Source: Mesorhizobium caraganae (GTDB lineage: Bacteria > Pseudomonadota > Alphaproteobacteria > Rhizobiales > Rhizobiaceae). Taken from it: a DNA stretch of 64,000 nt. Below are positions 17,853 through 26,926 of this stretch, piece after piece. A program made the translations under genes and the position numbers. Each line of letters opens with the position of its first letter. Position 1 is the first letter of the stretch. Location of the stretch: the NCBI RefSeq assembly GCF_016836705.1, contig NZ_JAFCGY010000001.1, positions 930,001-994,000 of the forward strand, given 5' to 3'. The notes beneath the pieces are model-generated. The model had not been told where the DNA came from, searched no databases, and was given only the letters and a program-made list of their open reading frames with translations.

Positions 17853-18500
17853 TCAGTGGGCCGCCGCTCGTTGTTCGAGCGTACGGGCGTATTGCGTCAG
17901 TGGAAAGCACATGACGAAGAAGATCAGCGCCACCAACCCGTAGACCTTGAACGGCTCGAAGGTGGCATTGTTGATGGCGTTGGACGTCCTGACCAGCTCC
18001 TCGAAGCCGATGATCGAGGTCAGAGCCGTCGATTTGATCAATTGCACCAGGAAGCCGACGATCGGCGCCCTTGTGATCGAGAACGCCTGCGGCAGGATGA
18101 TGAGCCTGAGCTCCTGCAAGCGGTGCAGGCCGAGGCTGGCGCCGGCATCCCATTGCCCGCGCGGTAGCGCATCGACGCCACTGCGCCAGATCTCGGCGAG
18201 ATAGGCGCTGGCAAAGAAAGTCAGGCCGAGCACGGCGGCCGTCCACGGCTCGATGCGCAGGCCCAGCATCGGCAAGCCGAAAAACATCAGGAACAGTTGC
18301 ATCAACAGCGGGGTGCCCTGGAACAGGGCGATGTAGCCGGAAGCGATGCGCCGGCTCCATTTATTCTCAGCGATGCGGAAGAACAGCACGATCAGGCCGA
18401 CAACAGCGCCGCCGACGAAGGCGGCCAGCGACAGAAGCACCGTCCAGCGGGCGGCGAGCAGCAGATTGCGGACGATGTCCCAGAAGGTGAATTCGATCAT
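17853..18500 (-). CDS. Amino-acid ABC permease, HisM/GlnP type
   Basis: A 215-residue permease of the polar amino acid family, with the characteristic sequence GYIALFQGTPLLMQLFLMFFG (about 51-71) and the EAA-like loop GASLGLHRLQELRLIILPQA. It overlaps the preceding permease gene by four bases, so the two form a heterodimer. No HisP/GlnQ-type ATPase gene accompanies them. Confidence 0.9.
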   Translation of the reverse strand: MIEFTFWDIVRNLLLAARWTVLLSLAAFVGGAVVGLIVLFFRIAENKWSRRIASGYIALFQGTPLLMQLFLMFFGLPMLGLRIEPWTAAVLGLTFFASAYLAEIWRSGVDALPRGQWDAGASLGLHRLQELRLIILPQAFSITRAPIVGFLVQLIKSTALTSIIGFEELVRTSNAINNATFEPFKVYGLVALIFFVMCFPLTQYARTLEQRAAAH

Positions 18501-19153
18501 GACACGCCGGCTCCCAGAACGCGGCGCCCGCCTGTGACCAGCAGCCGGCGCAAGGCCATCGACATCAAGAGATAGACCAGCGTCACGACGAAATAGGTCT
18601 CAAAGGAACGGAAGGTGCGCGCCTGCAGCATGTCGGCCTCATAGGTCAGTTCGCGCACGGCGATCTGCGACACCACGGCGGATTCCAGCATCATGATGAC
18701 GATCTGGCTGGTCAGTGCCGGATAGATCACCGTCAGCGCTTGCGGCAGCACGATCTTGATGAACACCTGGCGTGGCCTCAAGCCCAGCGAAAGGGCGGCT
18801 TCCGTCTGTCCGCCGGGCACGGCATCGAGGCCGGCGCCGACGATTTCGATCGTGTAGGCCGCCATGTTGAGCGTCATCGCCAGCATGGCGGCCAGGATCG
18901 GATCGAGCCTTATGCCGAGGCTGGGCAGGCCGAAGAAGATGAAGAACAGCTGCACCAGAAACGGTGTGTTGCGCATCACCTCGACATAGACCGCGATCGC
19001 CCGCTTCAGGAATGCCGGGCCGTTGCGCCGGCCGGCGGCGCCCAGGATGCTGAGCAGCGTGCCCACGAGCGTGGTCACGACGATCAGCAGGATCGTCGTG
19101 AGCGCACCGCGCGTGATATCGCCCAGAGCACCTGGGAGCCAGGCAAAGGCCAC
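18497..19153 (-). CDS. Amino-acid ABC permease, HisQ/GlnP type
   Basis: A 218-residue permease, partner of the following gene. The family signature AVYVEVMRNTPFLVQLFFIFFGLP (about 53-76) and the loop EAALSLGLRPRQVFIKIVLPQA are clear. Its start lies 6 bp behind the binding-protein gene. The set would import an amino acid, opine or guanidino compound. Confidence 0.9.
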   Translation of the reverse strand: MAFAWLPGALGDITRGALTTILLIVVTTLVGTLLSILGAAGRRNGPAFLKRAIAVYVEVMRNTPFLVQLFFIFFGLPSLGIRLDPILAAMLAMTLNMAAYTIEIVGAGLDAVPGGQTEAALSLGLRPRQVFIKIVLPQALTVIYPALTSQIVIMMLESAVVSQIAVRELTYEADMLQARTFRSFETYFVVTLVYLLMSMALRRLLVTGGRRVLGAGVS

Positions 19154-19159
19154 GGGAAC

Positions 19160-19954
19160 TCAATCCTTGAGGTTTTCAGGATTGAGCGGCGTCTTCAGCC
19201 AGGCCTTCGAGCTCTCGTCGAGCTTGCCGTCGGCCAGCATCTTGGCAACCGCGTCATTGACCGCCGTCTTCAGCCGGTCCTCATGCTTGTTGAGGCCGAT
19301 ATGCGAGGGCGAGGTCAAAAGCTGGAACTTCTGCTCCGGCTTCAGCGCGTCCTGCTTGGCCAGCACCTGTGCGCCGACATCATTGCCGACCACCATCAGC
19401 TGGGTCTGGCCGGAGATGAAGGCCTGGATGACGGAGTTGTAATTGTCGAAGCGCTTGATGTCGGCGGAAGCCGGTGCAGCTTCGGTCAGCGACGTATCTT
19501 CCAGCGTGCCGCGATTGACGGCGATCGACTTGTCGGCAAGGTCTTCCTTGCCTTTGACCGAGAGCGCAGCCGGGCCGATGACGGCGATGTAATAGGGCGC
19601 ATAGGCGGCGGCGAAATCGATCACCTCCTCGCGTTCCTTGGAATAGCCGACGCTCATCAGGATATCGACGCGCTTGTCGGTGAGATAGGGGATGCGGTTC
19701 TGGCCGGTGACGCTGACCAGATTAAGCTTCACCTTGAGGGCGTCGGCGATCGCCTGCGCCACGTCGACGTCATAGCCCTTGATGTTCATATCGGCGCTCG
19801 CCGAGGAGAAGGGCGGGAAGTCGGAGAAGATGCCGACATTGATGGCGCCCGCCTTGGTGATGTCGTCGACGGCGTCGGCATGGGCCTGGGTGGCGAAGCC
19901 GAGGCCGGCGAGCATCAGCGCGGCTGCGACGGTTGATTTCATGTGAAGATTCAT
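19160..19954 (-). CDS. Amino-acid-type ABC substrate-binding protein
   Basis: A 264-residue family 3 binding protein. The Sec signal runs to about AHA-DAV (residue 27), and the mature part has the family motifs GYDVDVAQAIADALKVKLNLVSVTGQNRIPYL and VDILMS. The ATG at 19954 has AAGGGA upstream; a second ATG four codons later is possible. It lies 80 bp behind the agmatinase-family gene in the same direction, with a hairpin between. A cationic or guanidino ligand is a reasonable guess from that neighbour. Confidence 0.88.
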   Translation of the reverse strand: MNLHMKSTVAAALMLAGLGFATQAHADAVDDITKAGAINVGIFSDFPPFSSASADMNIKGYDVDVAQAIADALKVKLNLVSVTGQNRIPYLTDKRVDILMSVGYSKEREEVIDFAAAYAPYYIAVIGPAALSVKGKEDLADKSIAVNRGTLEDTSLTEAAPASADIKRFDNYNSVIQAFISGQTQLMVVGNDVGAQVLAKQDALKPEQKFQLLTSPSHIGLNKHEDRLKTAVNDAVAKMLADGKLDESSKAWLKTPLNPENLKD

Positions 19955-19989
19955 TGTGGTTCCCTTCTGGAAGCTTGTTTATTTGAAAC

Positions 19990-20014
19990 GGCCGCCGGCT
20001 CCAGCGCGGCGGCC
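19990..20014 (-). terminator. Hairpin between agmatinase-family and binding-protein genes
   Basis: GGCCGCCG at 19990-19997 pairs with CGGCGGCC at 20007-20014. It lies 20 bases behind the agmatinase-family stop. There is no T-run, so it could be an attenuator or processing stem within the operon. Confidence 0.45.
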
Positions 20015-20034
20015 GCCTTTGCATGTGAAGTCCG

Positions 20035-21096
20035 TCAGGCCCCCTTGCTCGTAATGGCCGGGCTGAACACCATCAGGCTCAGGATCTCGAACAGGACCTG
20101 GGCGCCGACATGGGCGGTGTTGGTGGTGGCGTCATATTGCGGCGCCACCTCGACGACGTCGCCGCCGACAATGTTGAGGCCTTTCAGGCCGCGCAGCAGT
20201 TCGAGCACCTCGCGCGTCGTCAGGCCGCCGATCTCCGGCGTGCCGGTGCCCGGCGCGAAGGCCGGATCGACGCTGTCGACATCGAAGGAAATGTAGGTCG
20301 GGCCGTCGCCGACAATCTTGCGCGCCTTCTCGATGATGGCGGGGATGCCGAGTCCGGTCACCTCTTCGGCGTGCACGACCGTCATGCCGGATTCGTAGGT
20401 GAACTCCCACAGATATTCGGCCGAGCCGCGGATGCCGATCTGGATGGTGCGGGTCGGGTCGAGTACGCCGTCCAGCACCGCGTTGCGGAAGGGTCCGCCA
20501 TGGTGGAACTTGGTCATGTCGAACAGCCCGCTGGTGTCGCAATGGGCGTCGATATGGATCATGCCGACCGGCGCCTTTTTGCCAACCGCCTTCAGGATCG
20601 GATGGCTGATCGAATGGTCGCCACCAACGGAAAGAGGCAGCACGCCGGCATCGACGATCTGGTTGGTGCGGCGCTCGATATCCTCATGGCTGATCTCCAG
20701 CCGGTAGCGGCTGCGGAACGGCGTATCGCCGATATCGGCGACGCGCAGCTCATGCGTCGGCGCGCATTCCAGCACATGGTTGTAGGGGCCGATGCGCTCG
20801 ATGGCGCGCAGCGCCCTCGGCCCAAAGCGCGATCCGGGACGGTTGGTGACGCCGAGATCCATCGGCACGCCGATGATCGCCACCTGCAAATCGCCGAAAT
20901 CCGGATTGTCGGCCGCGACTTCGCGATAGGGCGCGGCGAGGAAGGTCGGGATGCCGGAATAGGGCGCCAGCCTGGTGCCGCTTTTGGAGAAGATCTTGTC
21001 GGCGACCTTGCGGAATTTCGGGTCGAACATCTCACCGCCATGGCTTTCGCCATATTTGCGGCGCAACGCGTCGAGCTTGCCACGATCATAACCCAT
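20035..21096 (-). CDS. Agmatinase/ureohydrolase family enzyme
   Basis: A 353-residue ureohydrolase that should hydrolyse a guanidino group to urea using two manganese ions. All ligands are visible: H161 in GGDHS, D183/H185/D187 in IDAHCD, and D272/D274 in SFDVDSVDP, followed by FAPGTGTPE of the agmatinase branch. Start at 21096 follows AGGAGGAG. The family covers agmatinase, guanidinobutyrase and guanidinopropionase, and sequence alone does not settle which. Two importers lie downstream and a divergent LysR regulator upstream. The polyamine-type importer fits a product such as putrescine or an amino acid derivative. Confidence 0.88.
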   Translation of the reverse strand: MGYDRGKLDALRRKYGESHGGEMFDPKFRKVADKIFSKSGTRLAPYSGIPTFLAAPYREVAADNPDFGDLQVAIIGVPMDLGVTNRPGSRFGPRALRAIERIGPYNHVLECAPTHELRVADIGDTPFRSRYRLEISHEDIERRTNQIVDAGVLPLSVGGDHSISHPILKAVGKKAPVGMIHIDAHCDTSGLFDMTKFHHGGPFRNAVLDGVLDPTRTIQIGIRGSAEYLWEFTYESGMTVVHAEEVTGLGIPAIIEKARKIVGDGPTYISFDVDSVDPAFAPGTGTPEIGGLTTREVLELLRGLKGLNIVGGDVVEVAPQYDATTNTAHVGAQVLFEILSLMVFSPAITSKGA

Positions 21097-21278
21097 TGTC
21101 GGTCTCCTCCTGCCGGGCTGGTGCATGCGGTCGTGGCGGCATCTTGCGTACTGACCGTCATCCGGCCGGGTCGCTGTCCCGCTGGCTGCCTGCAGATTTC
21201 ACGTCATTGATGCTGTTGACCTGCCAAAGTGTCCGGCAGCCGCATTGAAAAATCAATTGATATTGTTACGGTGCCGGT

Positions 21279-21295
21279 TGTGAGAAAATCTCACA
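21279..21295. promoter_or_regulatory. LysR operator, perfect palindrome with T-N11-A
   Basis: TGTGAGA-AAA-TCTCACA is a perfect 7-3-7 inverted repeat and contains the LysR box T-N11-A (21281-21293). It lies 17 bases before the LysR start and about 180 bases before the divergent agmatinase-family start, the usual position for an autoregulatory and activating LysR site. Confidence 0.7.
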
Positions 21296-21311
21296 GAGTA
21301 TCCGGTTGCAC

Positions 21312-22280
21312 ATGGCCAAGCGTCTGCCTCCCCTAAATCCCCTGCGCGCCTTCGAAGCGACGGCGCGCCACGCCTCGCTGACCAAGGCGGCGAGTGAGCT
21401 GAACGTCACCCATGGCGCCATAAGCCACCAGATCAAGGCGCTTGAGCAGTCGCTGGGCGTAAAACTGTTCGAACGCACCGGGCAGCGGGTAAAGCTCACA
21501 CCGCATGGCGCCGAACTGCTGCCGGCGGTGTCGACCGCGTTCGACGGCATCGCCGCCGCCACCCAGCGCATGACCAGGCCGGCCAGCGCCGGCACGCTGT
21601 CGGTGTCCTGCGTGCCGGCGCTGCTGCTTCTGTGGATGACGCCGCGGCTCGGCAGCTTCATGGCGCAATATCCCGATATCAGGCTGACGCTGATCCCGTC
21701 CAACGATCCAAAGGACATTCGCGCGCCGCAGGTCGATGTCTGCGTGCTCTATGGCGACGGCAGCTGGACCGATTGCTGGATGCGCAAATGGTCGGGCCTC
21801 GAACTGTTCCCGGTGGTCAGCCCGACACTGATCAACAACCGGCCGATCCGCACCTGCCGGGATCTGGCCGACCATGTCATCCTGCATGGCGATGACGGCC
21901 GCGAGTGGCACACGTGGCTGGCGGCTGCCGACGGGCTGGATCTTGAGCGCGGCCGCCGCCACCATCTTGGCGATGCGCGCACGGCGATCGAAGCCGCGGT
22001 GCATGGCCATGGCGTGGCGCTCGGCGATTCCGTCACCGCCAGCATGCTACTCGCCAGGGGCCTGCTGGTGGCGCCGTTCAGCCTGTCGGTGCCGGCGGTC
22101 GACGATTTCTATGTCGTCTGCCGCAACGAGATGCGCTCGGCGCCGATCGTGCAATTGTTCGTCGACTGGCTGTTTGCCGAGAAGGAACAGGCCGACAGCC
22201 GCGCCGACGCGCCGGTGGCCGGCCGCATCGGCATCCGCAGGAAGCGCCCGGCACTGCGTGTGGTCGGCGCCAAGAGCTGA
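21312..22280 (+). CDS. LysR family regulator, GcvA-like
   Basis: A 322-residue regulator. The N-terminal helix-turn-helix (PLNPLRAFEATARHASLTKAASELNVTHGAISHQIKALE) is of GcvA type, and residues 90-300 form the periplasmic-binding-like effector domain. ATG 21312 is preferred over a TTG two codons earlier. It diverges from the agmatinase-family operon across a clear T-N11-A palindrome and most likely controls it in response to the guanidino substrate or its product. Confidence 0.92.
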   Translation: MAKRLPPLNPLRAFEATARHASLTKAASELNVTHGAISHQIKALEQSLGVKLFERTGQRVKLTPHGAELLPAVSTAFDGIAAATQRMTRPASAGTLSVSCVPALLLLWMTPRLGSFMAQYPDIRLTLIPSNDPKDIRAPQVDVCVLYGDGSWTDCWMRKWSGLELFPVVSPTLINNRPIRTCRDLADHVILHGDDGREWHTWLAAADGLDLERGRRHHLGDARTAIEAAVHGHGVALGDSVTASMLLARGLLVAPFSLSVPAVDDFYVVCRNEMRSAPIVQLFVDWLFAEKEQADSRADAPVAGRIGIRRKRPALRVVGAKS

Positions 22281-22367
22281 GGCTGGACCGGAGCGGCTCC
22301 TTTTTGTCGGGCCAGTTGGGAAAGCGGGCAGCGCTTTCAAAAATTCAATGCTAATAGCTCTTGCCAG

Positions 22368-22415
22368 GCAATTCCAGGAAAAGTGTGCGGCGGTTTTCCG
22401 TCCGGAATTGCGTAA
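22368..22415. repeat. Rhizobial intergenic palindromic repeat, shortened copy
   Basis: GCAATTCCAGGAAAAGTGTG ... TTTTCCGTCCGGAATTGCG matches the first half of the element at 3471-3598 but lacks the second stem and the GCTCT end. It lies between the LysR gene and pncB. Confidence 0.7.
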
Positions 22416-22448
22416 GACAGACGTGACCAGCGAAGGCGACGGCAGAAT

Positions 22449-23753
22449 ATGGCAAGAACCGACATAGCGCGGCGCGTCTACAACCACACTTGGAAGCTGG
22501 ACCCGATCGTCCGTAGCCTGCTCGACACTGATTTCTACAAGCTTCTGATGCTGCAGATGATCTGGGGCATGTACCCCAAGGTCGACGCCACCTTCTCGCT
22601 GATCAACCGCACCACATCGGTGCGCCTCGCCGACGAGATCGACGAAGGCGAACTGCGCGACCAGCTCGACCATGCCCGCACGCTGCGCTTCTCCAAGAAG
22701 GAGATGATCTGGCTCGGCGGTAACAATTTCTATGGCCGCAAGCAGATTTTCGAGCCGGAATTCCTCGCCTGGCTGGAAGGTTTCCGGCTACCCGACTATG
22801 AGCTCTCCAAGCGCGACGGCCAGTACGAGCTCTCCTTCAGCGGCCCCTGGATGTACACCACGCTGTGGGAGATCCCGGCGCTGGCCATCATCAATGAACT
22901 CCGCTCCCGTGCGGCCATGCGCGCCTTCGGCCCCTTCGCGCTCGACGTGCTCTATGCGCGTGCCAAGGCCAAGATGTGGGCCAAGACCGAGCGCCTGAAG
23001 GCCTTGCCCGGCATCCGCATCTCCGACTTCGGCACCCGCCGCCGGCATTCGTTCCTGTGGCAGCGCTGGTGCGTCGAGGCGCTCAAGGAAGGCATTGGCG
23101 AAGCCTTCACCGGTACCTCCAACGTACTGCTCGCGATGGACAACGACCTCGAAGCGCTGGGCACCAACGCGCATGAACTGCCGATGGTGTTTGCCGCACT
23201 TGCCGATACGGAAAAGGAACTGAAGCAGTCGCCCTACAAGGTGCTGCAGGACTGGCAGCGCTATTATGGCGGCAACCTGCTGATCGTATTGCCCGATGCC
23301 TTCGGCACCGCTTCCTTCCTGCGCGACGCGCCCGACTGGGTCGCCGACTGGACCGGCTTTCGCCCCGACAGCGCGCCGCCGATCGAAGGCGGTGAAAAAA
23401 TCATCGACTGGTGGCGCGAGAAGGGCAAGGACCCCAGGCAGAAGCTGCTCATCTTCTCCGACGGGCTCGAAGTCGAGACCATCGAGGAGACCTATCATCA
23501 CTTCAAGGGCAAGGTGCGCATGTCCTTCGGCTGGGGCACCAACCTCACCAACGACTTCGAAGGCTGCGCGCCGACCGAGACCAACAGCCTCGATGCCATA
23601 TCGCTGGTCTGCAAGGTGACGGAAGCCAATGGCCGCCCGGCGGTGAAGCTGTCGGACAATCCGGCCAAGGCGACGGGCGACAAGAAAGAGATCGAGCGCT
23701 ATCTCAGGATTTTCGGGGCCAAGGACCGCGTGGAGCAGCTGGTCAAGGTTTAA
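22449..23753 (+). CDS. pncB: Nicotinate phosphoribosyltransferase
   Basis: A 434-residue enzyme of NAD salvage. It couples nicotinate to PRPP, with ATP hydrolysis, to give nicotinate mononucleotide. The fold motif FGTRRRHSF (about 194-202) and GTNAHELPM, with the probable phosphorylated His242, are in place, as is [12 protein letters not shown] for phosphate binding. Length is normal. Nicotinamidase is encoded about 9 kb away at 32051-32665. If the 32.9-45 kb cluster degrades nicotinate, this gene competes for the same substrate. Confidence 0.95.
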   Translation: MARTDIARRVYNHTWKLDPIVRSLLDTDFYKLLMLQMIWGMYPKVDATFSLINRTTSVRLADEIDEGELRDQLDHARTLRFSKKEMIWLGGNNFYGRKQIFEPEFLAWLEGFRLPDYELSKRDGQYELSFSGPWMYTTLWEIPALAIINELRSRAAMRAFGPFALDVLYARAKAKMWAKTERLKALPGIRISDFGTRRRHSFLWQRWCVEALKEGIGEAFTGTSNVLLAMDNDLEALGTNAHELPMVFAALADTEKELKQSPYKVLQDWQRYYGGNLLIVLPDAFGTASFLRDAPDWVADWTGFRPDSAPPIEGGEKIIDWWREKGKDPRQKLLIFSDGLEVETIEETYHHFKGKVRMSFGWGTNLTNDFEGCAPTETNSLDAISLVCKVTEANGRPAVKLSDNPAKATGDKKEIERYLRIFGAKDRVEQLVKV

Positions 23754-23805
23754 GGGTGTGCATCGCGGGGTAAGATGGAAATCCCGGAAAACTTGAGTTC
23801 CCGCT

Positions 23806-24045
23806 CACCCCCCTCTGTCCTGCCGGACCCGGCCCTCCGCTGGCGCTCCGGGCGTTCGTCATTTGGAAAGCCAAGCAATTGGCTTTCCATCCGCTGCGCG
23901 GATCATTCCTCACCCCCCTCAAGGGGGGAGATTGGCAGCGTCGGGCACCGCGCCTCTTTCTTCACCCTTGAAGATTGGCGAAAGCCCGGGCGACATCTAA
24001 TCTCCCCCCTTGCGGGGGAGATGTCCGGCAGGACAGAGGGGGGTG
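23806..24045. repeat. 240 bp palindromic repeat with 23 bp perfect arms
   Basis: CACCCCCCTCTGTCC... at 23806-23828 is repeated exactly in inverse at 24023-24045. Inside lie further inverted pieces (CACCCCCCTCAAGGGGGGAG near 23911 and TCTCCCCCCTTGCGGGGGAG near 24001). It sits between pncB and the membrane-protein gene, and the last base of the right arm is the first base of the probable GTG start. Confidence 0.8.
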
Positions 24046-25463
24046 TGAAGGATCGCGGCTGGCTGACATATGTCGCCTGCTACCTCCTCCTCACCGTCCT
24101 CCCCACGCCCGCCTTTGCGCACGCCTCCGACCGGGGCCACGTCCTCCTGCTCCCCACCGGCTACTACATCGCCGGCGGTGCACTTGCCGTCGCCGTCAGC
24201 TTCCTCGTCCTGGCTTTGCTGCCACCGGATGCCCTCGACCGCTTCTGGCGCCGCCGCTTACGACTTTTCACATTCAGCGACGCCCCTCGCACAATCGTCA
24301 GCCTGTTCTCCTTTGCCGGCTTTGCAATCCTCATCGCAGCCGGCCTGTTCGGCAGCCGCGACCCACTCTCCAACCCGCTTCCCTCAACCATCTGGACCCT
24401 ACTGTGGGTCGGCCTCGCCATCGCGCAAGGCCTGTTCGGCGATCTCTGGTCATGGCTGAACCCATGGTACGGCCCATGTCGGATCGTGAACCGACTACTC
24501 GGCCGACACGGTGACGAACCGCAGCATCAGCGCCTTCCCGCATGGCTCGGCTGCTGGCCGGCCGTCATCCTGTTCTTCGCCTTTGCCTGGTTCGAGCTGA
24601 TCGACCCGGCGCCCGACGACCCGGCGCGGCTGGCTTACGTCGCTGGCTTCTATTGGCTTTTCACCTTCGTCGCGATGCTCGCCTTCGGCTATCCCGGCTG
24701 GAGTCAACGCGGCGAATTCCTGACCGTCTTCTTCGCCATAGTGGCACGCTTTGCTCCGATCGAACGCGACGAGGCGGGCCGGCTCAATCTTTGCTGGCCA
24801 GGCGCAAAACTACTCGACGCCGCGCCGCTGCCGGGCAGCGGCATCGCTTTCCTGCTGCTCAGCCTCTCGTCTGTCTCCTTCGACGGCCTGTCGAAAACCT
24901 TCTTCTGGCTCGGTCTGTTCGACACCAATCCGCTGGAATATCCCGGCCGCACCGCGCTGATCGGCATCGGCAGTTTCGGCCTGGTGCTGACGTTCGTCCT
25001 GCTGGCGGCGGCGTTCCTGCTCGCCGTCATCCTCGGCCAGCGCCTTGCCGGCAGCAAGCATACCCTAGGAGAGGCTGCCGGGCTGCTGGTCTGGTCGATC
25101 GTGCCGATCGCACTCGCCTATCATGTCGCGCACTATCTGACGGCGCTGCTGGTCGATGGCCAATACGCGGCTGCTGCGCTGTCCGACCCGTTCGCGCTGG
25201 GCTGGAACCTGTTCGGCGCCGCCGACATGCAGATCGAGGCCGGCATCGTCGCCGGCGCCGACTCCGTCTGGTGGCTGTGGAATGTGCAGGCCGGCATCAT
25301 CATTGCCGGCCACATGCTGGCCGTGCTTGTCGCCCATGGTCTGGCCTGGCGGCTGCACCCGGTTCCATCGCGCGCCGCGCTCAGTCAATTGCCGCTCACC
25401 GTGCTGATGATCGCCTACACCATCTTCGGTCTCTGGTTGCTTGCCACGCCGACTGCCGGATGA
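24045..25463 (+). CDS. Multi-pass membrane protein of unknown function
   Basis: I do not recognise a proven function. From GTG 24045 the protein has 472 residues: a signal peptide (DRGWLTYVACYLLLTVLPTPAFA, then HASDRGH) and about ten to twelve membrane segments. The opening HA..RG.....LP..YYIAGGALAVAVSF recalls proteins named fenitrothion hydrolase in databases, but that is a weak memory. The frame is open back to an ATG at 23775, which would add 90 residues made almost entirely of the palindromic repeat. The signal peptide argues for 24045 (ATG 24021 is also possible). Confidence 0.65.
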   Translation: MKDRGWLTYVACYLLLTVLPTPAFAHASDRGHVLLLPTGYYIAGGALAVAVSFLVLALLPPDALDRFWRRRLRLFTFSDAPRTIVSLFSFAGFAILIAAGLFGSRDPLSNPLPSTIWTLLWVGLAIAQGLFGDLWSWLNPWYGPCRIVNRLLGRHGDEPQHQRLPAWLGCWPAVILFFAFAWFELIDPAPDDPARLAYVAGFYWLFTFVAMLAFGYPGWSQRGEFLTVFFAIVARFAPIERDEAGRLNLCWPGAKLLDAAPLPGSGIAFLLLSLSSVSFDGLSKTFFWLGLFDTNPLEYPGRTALIGIGSFGLVLTFVLLAAAFLLAVILGQRLAGSKHTLGEAAGLLVWSIVPIALAYHVAHYLTALLVDGQYAAAALSDPFALGWNLFGAADMQIEAGIVAGADSVWWLWNVQAGIIIAGHMLAVLVAHGLAWRLHPVPSRAALSQLPLTVLMIAYTIFGLWLLATPTAG

Positions 25464-25528
25464 CAAAAAGGTGACCGGCATGCCTTCGGGGAAAGCCCGC
25501 TTGCCACGTCGAGGCTTTGATGATTTAG

Positions 25529-25540
25529 TTTGTATACATG
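25529..25540. promoter_or_regulatory. TTTGTATACA box upstream of Liv-type importer
   Basis: TTTGTATACATG contains the perfect palindrome TGTATACA (25531-25538), centred about 82 bases before the GTG of the binding protein. The same core occurs at 32841-32858 and 45343-45360 at similar distances from the molybdenum-hydroxylase operon and hyuA. The form resembles operators of FadR/FCD-type GntR regulators. The cognate regulator is not in the window. Confidence 0.5.
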
Positions 25541-25616
25541 CGATTTCTGCCCCTCCTGCAAGGGAGTGGCCTTGCCTCGTTACAGACAGTCAAAACTCAA
25601 AAACAGGGGAACTGCC

Positions 25617-26921
25617 GTGACTGACAAGAATGGGTTTTTCGATCTCTCCAAATCCACGCTCTCTCGCCGCACGGCGCTGAAAGGTCTCGCCGCCGGTGCC
25701 GGCCTGACGCTCGCGCCCGGCTTCGTCCGCTACAGCCAGGCGCAGAGCTCGGCGCCGATCAAGATCGGCTTCCAGTCACACCGCACCGGCATCGGCGCCG
25801 CCTATGGCCGCTGGTACGAAAAGACCAGTGCGGCCGCGGTCAAGGCGATCAACGATGCCGGCGGCATCAATGGTCGCCCGGTCGAACTGGTCATCGAGGA
25901 TGACGGCACCGATCCCGGCCGCGGCGCCGAAGTGGTCGGCAAGTTCGCCACCCAGCACAAGACCGACATCGTCTTCGGCACTTTGTTTTCGCATGTCGTG
26001 ATCGGCTCGGCGCCGGCGGCCGGCGAAAACAAGATTCCCTATTTCGTCGTCAGCGAAGGCCACCATGTCGCCTCGACCAAGCTCAACCGCTACGTCTTCC
26101 AGCCCGGCATCACCGATGTGAAGAGCCAGATCCAGTCGATGGCGCCGTGGATCGCCGCCAACGCCGGCAAGAAGGTGACGCAGATCTTCCCCGATTTCGC
26201 CTTCGGCTACGACCATCGCGACTACCTGCCGCCGGCGCTGAAGGCGCAGGGCGCCGAGGTCATCGCCCAGATCGCCATCCCGCCGACGGAATCCTCCTTC
26301 ACCAAATATTTTCCGCAGATCCCGGCGGAAACCGAGGTCATCTACCACGTCATGGTCGGCCCGGCCGTGCTCACCTTCGTCAAGGAGCTCGGCGAGTTCT
26401 ACGGCTCCAACCGGCCGCAGTTGTTCGGCTTCATCGATTCGCTCGAAGCCACCGACATCAACAGCCCCGGCCTCGAATTTTTGGATGGCAGCCATTTCTG
26501 GGAAGGCTCGCCGCGCTACGCGCAGGCCAATGACTCAGCCGCGCAAAAAGCCTACCGCGCCGCCGTCGGCATCGATGACAATGGTGCGGCCGTCGGCGAT
26601 CCCAAGGACGTCTCCACCGCCGCCCACATGTTCGGCTGCTGGGAGACGCTCTACGTCGTCAAGAAGGCGATGGAAGACGCCGGCTACAAGGGCCCGGAAG
26701 ACCGCGCCAAGCTGGTCGAGGCGACCGAAGCGCTGACAGAATTCGCCGAAGGCCCGGAGCACCCGCAGGGGCCGAAAACCTTCAACGGCAAGATCCACCA
26801 GTGCTTCGGCATCCAGAACATCTCCAAGGTCGAGGGCGGCAGGCTGAATGTCGTCCACAAGACCAAGATCGAGGACGGGCTGTATGAGGCCGAGGGGGAT
26901 TACACGACGCAGGCGCTATAG
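25617..26921 (+). CDS. Branched-chain/amide-type ABC substrate-binding protein
   Basis: A 434-residue Leu/Ile/Val-type binding protein (peripla_BP_6). A Tat signal is visible (SRRTALKGLAAGAGLTLAPGF, with cleavage near SQAQSS), followed by PIKIGFQSHRTGIGAAYGRWYEK and INDAGGINGRPVELVIEDDGTDP. The GTG start has AGGGGA seven bases before it; the frame upstream is intergenic. It heads a complete five-gene importer. Ligands in this family include amino acids, amides, urea and heterocyclic acids, and the shared upstream box points to an N-heterocycle here. Confidence 0.88.
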   Translation: MTDKNGFFDLSKSTLSRRTALKGLAAGAGLTLAPGFVRYSQAQSSAPIKIGFQSHRTGIGAAYGRWYEKTSAAAVKAINDAGGINGRPVELVIEDDGTDPGRGAEVVGKFATQHKTDIVFGTLFSHVVIGSAPAAGENKIPYFVVSEGHHVASTKLNRYVFQPGITDVKSQIQSMAPWIAANAGKKVTQIFPDFAFGYDHRDYLPPALKAQGAEVIAQIAIPPTESSFTKYFPQIPAETEVIYHVMVGPAVLTFVKELGEFYGSNRPQLFGFIDSLEATDINSPGLEFLDGSHFWEGSPRYAQANDSAAQKAYRAAVGIDDNGAAVGDPKDVSTAAHMFGCWETLYVVKKAMEDAGYKGPEDRAKLVEATEALTEFAEGPEHPQGPKTFNGKIHQCFGIQNISKVEGGRLNVVHKTKIEDGLYEAEGDYTTQAL

Positions 26922-26926
26922 ACGCT

